From: Brucella rhizosphaerae
GTDB lineage: Bacteria > Pseudomonadota > Alphaproteobacteria > Rhizobiales > Rhizobiaceae
Direction of reading: 5' to 3'
NCBI RefSeq assembly: GCF_002252475.1
Contig: NZ_NNRK01000025.1
Location: 1-64,000 of the forward strand
DNA: 64,000 nt
Shown here: in pieces, positions 17,481 to 25,313 of the stretch
How the letters are laid out: every line of letters begins with the position of its first letter
Position numbering within the stretch: position 1 is the first letter of the stretch
Program-made: the position numbers and the translations under genes
The notes under the pieces: model-generated
Seen by the model: only the letters and a program-made list of their open reading frames with translations
What the model was told of the DNA's origin: nothing
Databases searched by the model: none

Positions 17481-17490
17481 TGATATATCA
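17481..17490. promoter_or_regulatory. Candidate GntR operator TGATATATCA, aminotransferase side
   Basis: A perfect 10-bp palindrome 49 bases upstream of the aminotransferase start. The identical sequence occurs at 17671-17680 on the transporter side of the same 311-base divergent gap. The rest of this gap (17433-17743) is AT-rich and holds no gene. Confidence 0.55.
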
Positions 17491-17670
17491 AAAATGATCC
17501 CGACAATGGCGATATGTCAAGATCGAATCCGCAAAGTGATACAAATATTATTATTGTAGCGTATTTTATGGATTTTTCCGCGAGAATGTCCGGGTTCTGT
17601 AATAGAAATCGAAGTTTTCCGAGAGAAAACAGCGGGAAGATTGCTGCTTGGCTGGTAAGTTTAATAAATT

Positions 17671-17680
17671 TGATATATCA
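17671..17680. promoter_or_regulatory. Candidate GntR operator TGATATATCA, transporter side
   Basis: Second perfect copy of the palindrome, about 64 bases before the start of the transporter ATPase gene. A close relative (TTGATATAT on the minus strand) lies at 22395-22403 upstream of the second GntR gene. Confidence 0.55.
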
Positions 17681-17743
17681 TTCTAGACAATGAAGTGGAA
17701 TGCGGGTTAAGCTCAGCCAACAACAAAAACATCAGGGGAAAGC

Positions 17744-18820
17744 ATGGCTAGCCATCAAAGCACGCCCGATTCCGGGCTGGGCATCAGCATTCAGGGTGTA
17801 AGGAAGACCTACGGAAGTTTCGCGGCTGTTGACGATCTCGATATGGAGATCGCGCCCGGTGAATTTCTTGCCTTGCTTGGGCCGTCTGGTTCCGGAAAAT
17901 CGACAATCCTCATGATGCTGGCTGGATTTGAGCGTCCCGATAAGGGCCGTATCCTGTTCGGTAGCAACGACTATACGCGCGTTCCGCCGCATAAGCGTAA
18001 TATTGGTATGGTGTTTCAGCATTACACGCTGTTCCCGAATATGACTGTGCTCGATAATGTGGCCTTTCCACTCAAAACGCGCGGTGTGCCGAAGGAAGAG
18101 CGGCATCGTATCGCTCGTGAGGCGCTTGCCCGTGTGCGGCTGGCAGACTTCGCCAATCGCAGTCCGAAACAACTCTCTGGTGGGCAGCAGCAGCGCGTCG
18201 CATTGGCCCGCGCCATTGTTTATTCGCCGCGTGTTCTTCTGATGGATGAGCCTTTGTCGGCGCTTGATAAAAACCTGCGCGAAGAAATGCAGATCGAGAT
18301 CAAGCGCCTTCATGCCGAGTTGGGTATGACAATCGTGTTTGTGACCCATGATCAGGGCGAAGCACTCACCATGGCCGACCGGGTTGCGATCCTGCAAGGT
18401 GGTCATATCCAGCAAATCGCGGGGGCTCGCGAACTCTACAATCGCCCGTCAAATCTGTTTTCGGCGAGCTTCATCGGTGAGATGAACCTGATCCCTATCA
18501 CATGGGATGGCGTGAATGCCCGCGCGGCAGACGGTACTGTGATTTCGATACCATCTGAAAACGTCATGGGAGCCAAATCAGGCGAAGCGCTGATGGCCGT
18601 TCGTCCGGAACGACTGATACCTGCGGAGCAGGGGCTGGAGATTACCGTGCGCGACGTCATCTATGCTGGCCCCGATACGGCTATTCTGGGTGCAATGGCC
18701 GATGGCACTGAGCTGCGTGCACGTTTGGCGAGCGCTGCCATTCCCGACATTGGTGCCGGGCAAAAACTGCGTTTAGGTTTTGCGCCTGAAGCCAGCCTCG
18801 TCTATTCCCGAGCGAGCTAA
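17744..18820 (+). CDS. Spermidine/putrescine-type ABC transporter ATP-binding protein (PotA-like)
   Basis: A 358-residue ATPase with Walker A GPSGSGKSTI (about residue 46), signature LSGGQQQRVALARA, Walker B VLLMDEPLSALD and the switch histidine in FVTHDQGEAL. A C-terminal TOBE regulatory domain is at about 275-350. AGGGGAAAGC precedes the ATG. It begins the plus-strand operon that continues with two permeases and a binding protein. PotA-type systems import polyamines, or other small cations and organophosphonates. With the divergent aminotransferase and amidase-like genes, an amine substrate is probable. Confidence 0.94.
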   Translation: MASHQSTPDSGLGISIQGVRKTYGSFAAVDDLDMEIAPGEFLALLGPSGSGKSTILMMLAGFERPDKGRILFGSNDYTRVPPHKRNIGMVFQHYTLFPNMTVLDNVAFPLKTRGVPKEERHRIAREALARVRLADFANRSPKQLSGGQQQRVALARAIVYSPRVLLMDEPLSALDKNLREEMQIEIKRLHAELGMTIVFVTHDQGEALTMADRVAILQGGHIQQIAGARELYNRPSNLFSASFIGEMNLIPITWDGVNARAADGTVISIPSENVMGAKSGEALMAVRPERLIPAEQGLEITVRDVIYAGPDTAILGAMADGTELRARLASAAIPDIGAGQKLRLGFAPEASLVYSRAS

Positions 18821-18824
18821 GCCG

Positions 18825-19691
18825 ATGTTGAAAATGTTTTTCGAGCCGGACGGACGCAAGCTTTCGAAAGGCGGGATGCTTCTCCTGCTATTGCCCTTCT
18901 TCACACTCTTATTGTTCTTCTTTATTTATCCGCTGGTCAGCCTGCTGGCTCTGTCTGTTACGGAGCCATCGCTTTCGTTTGATAATTATCAGCGGGTCTT
19001 TTCCAATCCGGTCTATCTGAATGTGCTGGGGCGCACCGTATTGATCGCAGCGCTGGTCAGCGTGATCGCCTTGTTGATGGCCTATCCGATTGCTTGGCTT
19101 ATGGCGCATTCGAGCGGACCCAAACTGATCTTTATAACGGCTTGTATTCTGTTGCCGTTCTGGTCGTCGGTACTGGTGCGAACGGCTGCATGGGCGGTGC
19201 TTTTACAGCGCAATGGATTGGTCAATCAGGGACTGCTCCAGCTTGGCCTCATCGATCAGCCGCTGAAGCTTCTTTACACGCAAACCGCTGTCCTGATTGC
19301 GATGACGCATGTACTGTTGCCATTCGTGGTGTTGCCGATCTATGGCGCCATTCGCAATGTGCCCCGCGATTATGCACGAGCCGCGGCAATTCTTGGTGCA
19401 GGCCCAATTCGGACCTTCTTTGAGGTGATTTTTCCGTTGACCCTGCCGGGTGTAATGGGCGGAATGATCCTCACCTTTCTGACTGCACTTGGATATTTCA
19501 TTACGCCGTCCCTGCTTGGATCGCCCAAGGAGATGATGATCGCAACGTTGATTTCCCAGCAGCTTCGCGAAACGCTGGATTGGCCATTTGCAGCAGCCTT
19601 GGTCGGTATACTCACGCTTCTTGTTATGGCGGTTTCGCTGATCTTCGGTCGCGTATTCAAGTTCAACCGAATGATGGGAGGCAGCGCATGA
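18825..19691 (+). CDS. PotB-like ABC transporter permease
   Basis: A 288-residue inner-membrane permease with about six transmembrane segments, beginning LLLLLPFFTLLLFFFIYPL. The coupling motif is present near residue 180-195 (RNVPRDYARAAAILGAGPIR). The ATG at 18825 lies four bases after the ATPase stop; an earlier in-frame ATG would lie inside the ATPase gene. It pairs with the PotC-like protein, whose start overlaps its stop (ATGA). Confidence 0.94.
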   Translation: MLKMFFEPDGRKLSKGGMLLLLLPFFTLLLFFFIYPLVSLLALSVTEPSLSFDNYQRVFSNPVYLNVLGRTVLIAALVSVIALLMAYPIAWLMAHSSGPKLIFITACILLPFWSSVLVRTAAWAVLLQRNGLVNQGLLQLGLIDQPLKLLYTQTAVLIAMTHVLLPFVVLPIYGAIRNVPRDYARAAAILGAGPIRTFFEVIFPLTLPGVMGGMILTFLTALGYFITPSLLGSPKEMMIATLISQQLRETLDWPFAAALVGILTLLVMAVSLIFGRVFKFNRMMGGSA

Positions 19692-20491
19692 ACAGCCGCA
19701 ATTTGCTCCTCAATGCCTATGTCTATCTGGTGCTTTGTTTTCTCGTGGTGCCGATCCTCATCATTTTGCCGATGGCTTTCAGTGAAACGGATTACATCAC
19801 GTTTCCGCCACGAGGATTTACCTGGCAGTGGTTTGGAGCCTTCTTCCAGTCTGCGCAGTGGATGAGTGCCACCGCGTTCAGTGCCCGGATTGCGTTCTTC
19901 ACGGCAATTTCAAGCGCTGTAATCGGCCTTTGCGCCAGTTATGCAATCGTGCGCGGGAAGGGTGCATTAGCGACGGTGTTCCAGACCTTGTTGATTGGGC
20001 CGATTGTCGTTCCGCATATTGCTTTGGCAATTGCGCTTTATCTGCTGTTTCAGAGCGTTGGACTGACTGAAACAACGGCTGGCTACGTCATCGCCCATAC
20101 GATTATCGCTTTACCATTCAGCGTGTTCACCATTGTTGCAGCACTTTCGCAAGTTGATCCTGCCCTGGAAGACGCGGCAATGTGCTGTGGTGCCAATCGG
20201 TTCGCAGCGTTTCGCGCCGTCACCTTGCCGCTCATATGGCCAAATGTTCTATCAGGCGGGCTTTTTGCCTTTGTGATTTCGTTTGACGAGCCAGTTATCT
20301 CTTTCTTTCTCGCAGGTGTGCGGGACAAGACCCTGCCGCGCATGATGTTCGACGATATCGAGCAAAACCTGACGCCGATCATCCCCGCAATTGCTGTCAT
20401 GCTTACGCTGCTCTCAATCGTAGTTCTGGTAGGTGCAGCCGGACTTCGGGCGCTTGCAATGCGCTCGCAACAGACCGTGTCAGAAGAATAA
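19688..20491 (+). CDS. PotC-like ABC transporter permease
   Basis: A 267-residue inner-membrane permease of the PotC type with six predicted transmembrane segments and the coupling motif LEDAAMCCGANRFAAFRAVT. It overlaps the PotB-like stop by four bases. It forms the membrane channel together with that protein. The start is set by the overlap, since the longer reading frame upstream overlaps the PotB-like gene. Confidence 0.94.
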   Translation: MNSRNLLLNAYVYLVLCFLVVPILIILPMAFSETDYITFPPRGFTWQWFGAFFQSAQWMSATAFSARIAFFTAISSAVIGLCASYAIVRGKGALATVFQTLLIGPIVVPHIALAIALYLLFQSVGLTETTAGYVIAHTIIALPFSVFTIVAALSQVDPALEDAAMCCGANRFAAFRAVTLPLIWPNVLSGGLFAFVISFDEPVISFFLAGVRDKTLPRMMFDDIEQNLTPIIPAIAVMLTLLSIVVLVGAAGLRALAMRSQQTVSEE

Positions 20492-20516
20492 ACAAAACAA
20501 TAGATGTGAGGGAAAC

Positions 20517-21566
20517 ATGTTCAAGAAAACAACCAGACTTTTGATGTGTGCCGGATTGCTGCTTGCCAGTGGAGCGTTGGCCGCAAAGGCCGATAGCGTT
20601 GTCTATGCAACGACAGGCGGACAGATGCGGCTGACACTCGAAAAGGAATTTTACGGCCCGTTCAAGGAGGAGAGCGGCACCGATGTCGTGCCTTTTGACA
20701 TAGAAGTGCCGGACCAGTGGGCGCGCGTTGAAGCCATGAAGCGCACCAACAAATATGAGTTTGATATCGTGACCGCGACAGGTCCTGATCTGGTCGATAA
20801 GGCTGATCTTCTATTGACGATTGATTGCTCCAAGTTGCCGAATGTTGAAGCCAAAGGCGTTGAAGGCTCTTGCAAGGAAAAGGGCGTTGCCAGAACGACC
20901 GGTGGCATGCTGCTTGCATATGACACGTCAGTTTACAAAGATAAGGTTCCTCAGACCTGGGCTGACTTCTGGGACGTGAACACCTTTCCTGGTCCGCGCG
21001 GATTGCCTGATACCGGCGATCGTGACTGGTGGTTGCCTGCAATTGCGCTGATCGCTGATGGCGTGCCGCGCGATAAAATCTTCCCGATGGATCTGGATCG
21101 CGCTTACAAAAAACTCGATGAAATAAAGCCGCATATCAGCGTCTGGTGGAAGACTGGCAATCAGGTGGCGCAGATCATGCGCGATCAGGAAGTTGCCATG
21201 ACCATGTCTTATTCCGGCAGGGCCTTGAGCGCCATGAATGACGGTGCACCATTCAATGTAAGCTGGAACGATGCCGTAATGGATACGGGCTATTTCGCGA
21301 TCCTCAAAGACGCGCCAAATCCAGAAGGCGCGCTGAAATTCATCAATTATTTCTATGGTCATGCCGAGGGGCATCCGGCGTTCATCAAAACAGCAAATTA
21401 TGCGACGCATTCAAAGGAAGGCGTGGCTTTGTTGCCTGAGGCCGAACAGAAGAATTACGCGACGTCACCAGATAACTATAAATTGCTGCTCGTGCCGGAT
21501 TTCAAGTGGATTGGCGAGAACCGCAGCATGTTGCGTGAGCGCTGGCAGAACTGGCTTGCTGAATAA
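20517..21566 (+). CDS. Spermidine/putrescine-type periplasmic binding protein (PotD-like)
   Basis: A 349-residue periplasmic protein with a signal peptide (KKTTRLLMCAGLLLASGALA, cleavage near residue 24) and the SBP_bac_8-type domain (VYATTGGQMRLTLEKEFY at the start). The PotD-type WWKTGNQVAQIMRDQEVAM segment is near residue 205. GTGAGGG precedes the ATG at 20517, 25 bases after the PotC-like stop. In PotABCD systems the gene order is usually A-B-C-D, as here. Specificity cannot be fixed; polyamines and related amines are the obvious candidates. A terminator follows. Confidence 0.93.
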   Translation: MFKKTTRLLMCAGLLLASGALAAKADSVVYATTGGQMRLTLEKEFYGPFKEESGTDVVPFDIEVPDQWARVEAMKRTNKYEFDIVTATGPDLVDKADLLLTIDCSKLPNVEAKGVEGSCKEKGVARTTGGMLLAYDTSVYKDKVPQTWADFWDVNTFPGPRGLPDTGDRDWWLPAIALIADGVPRDKIFPMDLDRAYKKLDEIKPHISVWWKTGNQVAQIMRDQEVAMTMSYSGRALSAMNDGAPFNVSWNDAVMDTGYFAILKDAPNPEGALKFINYFYGHAEGHPAFIKTANYATHSKEGVALLPEAEQKNYATSPDNYKLLLVPDFKWIGENRSMLRERWQNWLAE

Positions 21567-21588
21567 GCAAGGCTACAGGCAATCTCAG

Positions 21589-21616
21589 GCCGGCGCCGTT
21601 ATGGCGTCGGCTTTTG
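21589..21616 (+). terminator. Rho-independent terminator after the PotD-like gene
   Basis: Stem GCCGGCGCC / GGCGTCGGC (one G-T pair) with a five-base loop and a following TTTTG. It lies just after the transporter operon and before the convergent GntR gene. Confidence 0.88.
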
Positions 21617-21622
21617 TTTGGA

Positions 21623-22351
21623 TTAATCGGTATAGGCTGAAGATTTCAGATGCCGGATGAGGGCCGCCCCGCCCTCAAGAAGATCCATGCGGATTGCCAT
21701 GCGCAAGGCATAAGAGTCGCGGTCGCGCAGTGCTGCCAGAACGACTTCATGCTGGTGCTGACCGGCATAGGTCGGCATTGCGTGCGGGTAAAGCTCCGAA
21801 AGGATCGGACCGATGCGCATCCAGAGCGCTTCGAGCACGTCTATCAGATGCTTCATGCCTGACCGGCGATAGATGATAAAATGGAAATCGAAGTTAGTCT
21901 GCAAAGCCTCTGGCCAGTCGCCACTTTGTTCTGCGGCAATCAAACGGCGATGAAGGTCCTCTAGCTGGATGATGTCATCCTCAGTGATATGCGGTAGCGC
22001 GCGCTCGGCAGCCATGGGTTCGAGTTCAAGGCGCATCGCGCGAATTTCTTCGTACTCGTCGGCCGAAAGCTTGCGCACGCGGATATAATAGCGCGGCTTG
22101 ATCTCGATTGCGCCTTCACGGGAGAGCTGGATAAGCGCCTCACGAACCGGCGTTTCCGATGTTCCCAATGAACGCGCCAGATCACGAACCTTCAGCCGCT
22201 GCAAAGGCAGCAGCTGCGCCTGCATCAGTTGGGATTTGAGCGTGTTGTAAACGGTGTTCGATAGAACATCACCAGATTCTGCCTGAGCTTCTTCCGCTAT
22301 TACGTCATCGGTCTCAGACAAGTTGCCATCCGGTTCATTTACAAAGTTCAT
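21623..22351 (-). CDS. GntR-family (FCD-type) transcriptional regulator, second paralogue
   Basis: A 242-residue regulator with the winged HTH at about residues 25-95 (VRDLARSLGTSETPVREALI) and an FCD domain at about 100-230. The recognition helix and many stretches (REGAIEIKPR-YIRVRKL, LMQAQ..., LDVLEALWMRIGPI) match the GntR at 15462-16172 almost residue for residue, so they are recent paralogues. The ATG at 22351 follows GGAGCTGATTG. It converges on the PotD-like gene and probably co-regulates module D. The AT-rich site at 22395-22403 upstream suggests autoregulation. Confidence 0.93.
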   Translation of the reverse strand: MNFVNEPDGNLSETDDVIAEEAQAESGDVLSNTVYNTLKSQLMQAQLLPLQRLKVRDLARSLGTSETPVREALIQLSREGAIEIKPRYYIRVRKLSADEYEEIRAMRLELEPMAAERALPHITEDDIIQLEDLHRRLIAAEQSGDWPEALQTNFDFHFIIYRRSGMKHLIDVLEALWMRIGPILSELYPHAMPTYAGQHQHEVVLAALRDRDSYALRMAIRMDLLEGGAALIRHLKSSAYTD

Positions 22352-22394
22352 CAATCAGCTCCAATCGCTGGATGCATGGTTGTCCAGCAGTCGA

Positions 22395-22403
22395 ATATAT
22401 CAA
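22395..22403. promoter_or_regulatory. Partial TGATATATCA-like site upstream of the second GntR gene
   Basis: On the minus strand this reads TTGATATAT followed by TCG, matching eight of ten positions of the palindrome at 17481 and 17671. It sits 44-52 bases before the GntR start. Weak on its own; meaningful only with the other two copies. Confidence 0.35.
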
Positions 22404-22417
22404 TTCGGCGTCACTAC

Positions 22418-23206
22418 TCAAATGCCCATATGTTTGCAGGCCAGAACCATTTGTGCATCCAACATTGGCACACCATTGATGATCCTGCATCCTTTTGCCT
22501 GAGCCAGTTGCAACAGGCGCGTCATAGGCGGATTGACGATGATATCCGATACAATCATGTCTGGTGAAACATCCAAGAGATCAATTGGAAGTTCGTCGTC
22601 ATCGGCCATGCCGAGCGAGGTTGTGTTGACGATCAGGTTGAATTGTCTACCGTGATCCGGTCCACTTTGAACTGTGCAGTCGGGATAGGCGGATTGTATA
22701 TCTTCGATGAGTGCTGCGGCTTTGGCCTGATTGCGATTGGTGACCCATAGAGACCGCACACCTGCCTTGGCCAGAGCAAAACCCACGGCACGCCCGGCAC
22801 CACCGGCACCCAGCATTAATACGGACCTATCTTTAGGGTCGATATTGTTGTTGCGCAGTCCTTCGATAAAGCCGGGACCGTCAATATTGTCCCCAACAAG
22901 ACGCCCGCCTTCTTCACGTCGAACAAAATTGACAGCGCCGATTTCCTGCGCGGCATCAGTCACTTCGTCGAGAAGGGGAATGATTGCGATCTTGTGCGGA
23001 ATAGTCACTCCGAACCCACTCACATTCCCGAGTTTGCGGATTGCATCAATGATCTGCGCAAGGTCATCTGGATGGACATGCAGCGGCACTGCCGCAGCAT
23101 TTTTGCCAGTTTTGCTGAAATAGGCGTTGAAGACATGGCTGGCCCGGACGTGACCGACCGGATGTGCCAGGATGAAGAGAATTTTGCTTTTTCCAGTGAC
23201 TTCCAT
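22418..23206 (-). CDS. Shikimate/quinate-dehydrogenase-like oxidoreductase (AroE family)
   Basis: A 262-residue NAD(P)-dependent enzyme of the AroE family. The catalytic lysine is K72 in VTIPHK and the aspartate D109 in GDNIDGPGF. The Rossmann loop is GAGGAGRA (about 133-140), with NRNQAK after beta-2, which favours NADP. The N-terminal substrate motif is degenerate: HPVGHVRASHVFN replaces the usual S-x-S-P that holds the shikimate carboxylate, so the substrate may differ from shikimate. The ATG lies three bases after the acyl-CoA dehydrogenase stop, so the two are co-transcribed. It is unlikely to be the housekeeping aroE. Confidence 0.87.
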   Translation of the reverse strand: MEVTGKSKILFILAHPVGHVRASHVFNAYFSKTGKNAAAVPLHVHPDDLAQIIDAIRKLGNVSGFGVTIPHKIAIIPLLDEVTDAAQEIGAVNFVRREEGGRLVGDNIDGPGFIEGLRNNNIDPKDRSVLMLGAGGAGRAVGFALAKAGVRSLWVTNRNQAKAAALIEDIQSAYPDCTVQSGPDHGRQFNLIVNTTSLGMADDDELPIDLLDVSPDMIVSDIIVNPPMTRLLQLAQAKGCRIINGVPMLDAQMVLACKHMGI

Positions 23207-23209
23207 GGT

Positions 23210-24352
23210 TCAGGCCCTCGTCATTTCGCGCGCGATAATGATCCGCTGAATTTGCGAAGTGCCCTCATAAAGACGGAAGAGCCGCACATCACGATAGAAG
23301 TGCTCAACCGCATAATCCTGCATATAACCGGACCCGCCGTGTATCTGGACAGCGTGGTCAGCAACGCGCCCCACCATTTCCGAACAATAAAGCTTGCAGC
23401 TTGCAGCTTTTCGGATGATGGCCGGGTCTTGATCGTCGAAAGCCCGAGCGGCATCAAGCACCATGCAGCGTGCCGCATAAGCCTCCGTACTCATGTCCGC
23501 GAGCATAGCCTGTATCATCTGATGCTCGGCGATAGGCTTGCCGAACTGAACACGACTTTTGGCAAAACCGACTGCCTCATCAATTAAACGCTCCGCCATG
23601 CCCGTGCATACGGACGATATGTGAAGTCTTCCGCGATTGAGCACTTTCATTGCCGTTTTGAAGCCGCGGCCTTCAATTCCGCCGATGATATTTTCTGCGG
23701 GTACCCGAACATTCTCCAGATAAACGTCACAGGTTTGAGTACCGCGTTGCCCCATCTTGTGATCGGCTTTTCCAACGCTCAGACCGGGCGAGTTGCGGTC
23801 AACCAGAAAGGCCGTGACGCCGGAAGGTCCAGCTTCGCCCGTTCGTGCCATGAGAGTGAAAACGCCAGCAATCGGCGCATTGGTTATGAAGCGCTTCACG
23901 CCATTGAGAATGTAATCATCGCCGTCCCTTACAGCCGTGGTTTTAACAGCGCCTGCATCGGAACCAACATCGGGTTCCGTCAAAGCAAAGGAGCCAATAA
24001 TCTCGCCGCTCGCAAGCTTGGGTAGCCAGTACTTTTTCTGGTCGTCGGTTCCGTCAACGATGATCCCCTGCGATCCGATGCCATTGTTGGTTCCGATGAC
24101 AGAGCGGAATGCCGGCGAGGTATAGCCGAGCTCAAATCCGACGAGGACTTCTTCCTCCATCGTCAAGCCGAGCCCATCATATTCTTCGGGGATTGACAGA
24201 CCGAACAGGCCCATTGCACGCATGTCATTGATGACATCATCCGGGATGCTGTTTGTCTCTTCCACCTGTTTTTCGGCAGGCATCAGTCGCTCACGAACGA
24301 AGCGTCTGATCGCATTTGTGAGTGATTGGAAGGTCTCCGGATCGCGGATCAT
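23210..24352 (-). CDS. Acyl-CoA dehydrogenase
   Basis: A 380-residue FAD enzyme that makes a 2-enoyl-CoA by alpha-beta dehydrogenation. Family motifs are FALTEPDVGSDAGAVKTTA (FAD-binding), YILNGVKRFITNAP, and the catalytic glutamate in RLYEGTSQIQRIIIAREM near the C terminus. The ATG at 24352 follows GAAGGGGCAACTT, better than the upstream in-frame start at 24382. It is divergent from the enoyl-CoA hydratase across 177 bases that include a KdgR-like palindrome. It supplies the first beta-oxidation step of module E. Confidence 0.93.
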   Translation of the reverse strand: MIRDPETFQSLTNAIRRFVRERLMPAEKQVEETNSIPDDVINDMRAMGLFGLSIPEEYDGLGLTMEEEVLVGFELGYTSPAFRSVIGTNNGIGSQGIIVDGTDDQKKYWLPKLASGEIIGSFALTEPDVGSDAGAVKTTAVRDGDDYILNGVKRFITNAPIAGVFTLMARTGEAGPSGVTAFLVDRNSPGLSVGKADHKMGQRGTQTCDVYLENVRVPAENIIGGIEGRGFKTAMKVLNRGRLHISSVCTGMAERLIDEAVGFAKSRVQFGKPIAEHQMIQAMLADMSTEAYAARCMVLDAARAFDDQDPAIIRKAASCKLYCSEMVGRVADHAVQIHGGSGYMQDYAVEHFYRDVRLFRLYEGTSQIQRIIIAREMTRA

Positions 24353-24460
24353 AAGTTGCCCCTTCACGCGTGATTTCAACAAAGATGAAACACGTCGCGT
24401 TTTGCAGAAATATCCTATTGCTAAGGGAATGTTTCATAGATTAAAGTTCGAAACAATATA

Positions 24461-24481
24461 AAATGAAATTAAATTCCATTT
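24461..24481. promoter_or_regulatory. Candidate IclR-family operator, copy 2
   Basis: A 21-bp palindromic site that matches the site at 32972-32992 at 19 of 21 positions (arms AAATGAAAT and ATTCCATTT). It lies in the divergent gap between the acyl-CoA dehydrogenase and the enoyl-CoA hydratase, 49 bases before the latter's start. Confidence 0.6.
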
Positions 24482-24529
24482 GCTGTTTTGGCTGTGACTG
24501 GAGTTGATTGAGGGGAAGTTGGGGAGAGG

Positions 24530-25312
24530 ATGACCGAGCTTACCGATGTCGTGATTGAGAGCCGTCCGGCGACTGGTGTGACCTTACTGGAAATCAATCG
24601 TCCAGAAGCACTCAACGCTCTGAATATGGATATCCGTCAAAAGCTTGCAGAAGCCGTTGACCGACTTGCAGCTGATCGCGAAACGCGGGTTATCGTCATT
24701 TCAGGCAGAGGCGGAAATTTCGCCGCTGGGTCAGACGTGAAAGTATTCGCGCAGACCGGTGCGGGAGAAATCCTGGCGCAGCGGCTTCACCGTTACTGGG
24801 AAAGTCTCGCCCGTTGCCCGAAGCCTGTGATTGCTGCCGTTGAAGGTTACGCGCTGGGTGGTGGATGCGAGCTTGCGATGCACGCCGATATTATTGTTGC
24901 ATCGCGGACTGCGAATTTCGGTCAGCCAGAAATCAAGCTGGGGCTTATGCCGGGCGCTGGTGGCACACAACGGCTTTTGCGAGCAATTGGTAAATACAAG
25001 ACCATGTTACTCACCCTGACTGGCGAAATGTTGTCGGCAGTGGATGCAGAAAGATATGGTCTTGTCAGTCGGTTGACGGATGAGGGGCAGGCGCTGGAGG
25101 AAGCTCTGAAGCTCGCCGGGAAAATAGCGCTGATGCCGCCGCTTGCCGCAGAGCAGATTAAAGAAGCGGTCATGCATGGTGAGGATGCACCTCTGGAAAC
25201 CGCTTTAAGACTGGAGCGCAAGGCGTTTCAGCTGCTGTTTGATACTGAAGACAAGCGCGAAGGCATTGATGCCTTCTTGTCCAAGCGTAAGCCTGAGTTC
25301 AAGGGGCGTTGA
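24530..25312 (+). CDS. Enoyl-CoA hydratase/isomerase
   Basis: A 260-residue crotonase-family enzyme that hydrates 2-enoyl-CoA. Both catalytic glutamates are present, E114 in GGGCELAMHADI and E134 in GQPEIKLGLMPGAGGTQ. The oxyanion-hole segment is FAAGSDV (usually FsAGaDi). GGGGAGAGG precedes the ATG. It starts the plus-strand operon and is followed within two bases by the 3-hydroxyacyl-CoA dehydrogenase. Confidence 0.95.
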   Translation: MTELTDVVIESRPATGVTLLEINRPEALNALNMDIRQKLAEAVDRLAADRETRVIVISGRGGNFAAGSDVKVFAQTGAGEILAQRLHRYWESLARCPKPVIAAVEGYALGGGCELAMHADIIVASRTANFGQPEIKLGLMPGAGGTQRLLRAIGKYKTMLLTLTGEMLSAVDAERYGLVSRLTDEGQALEEALKLAGKIALMPPLAAEQIKEAVMHGEDAPLETALRLERKAFQLLFDTEDKREGIDAFLSKRKPEFKGR

Positions 25313-25313
25313 G

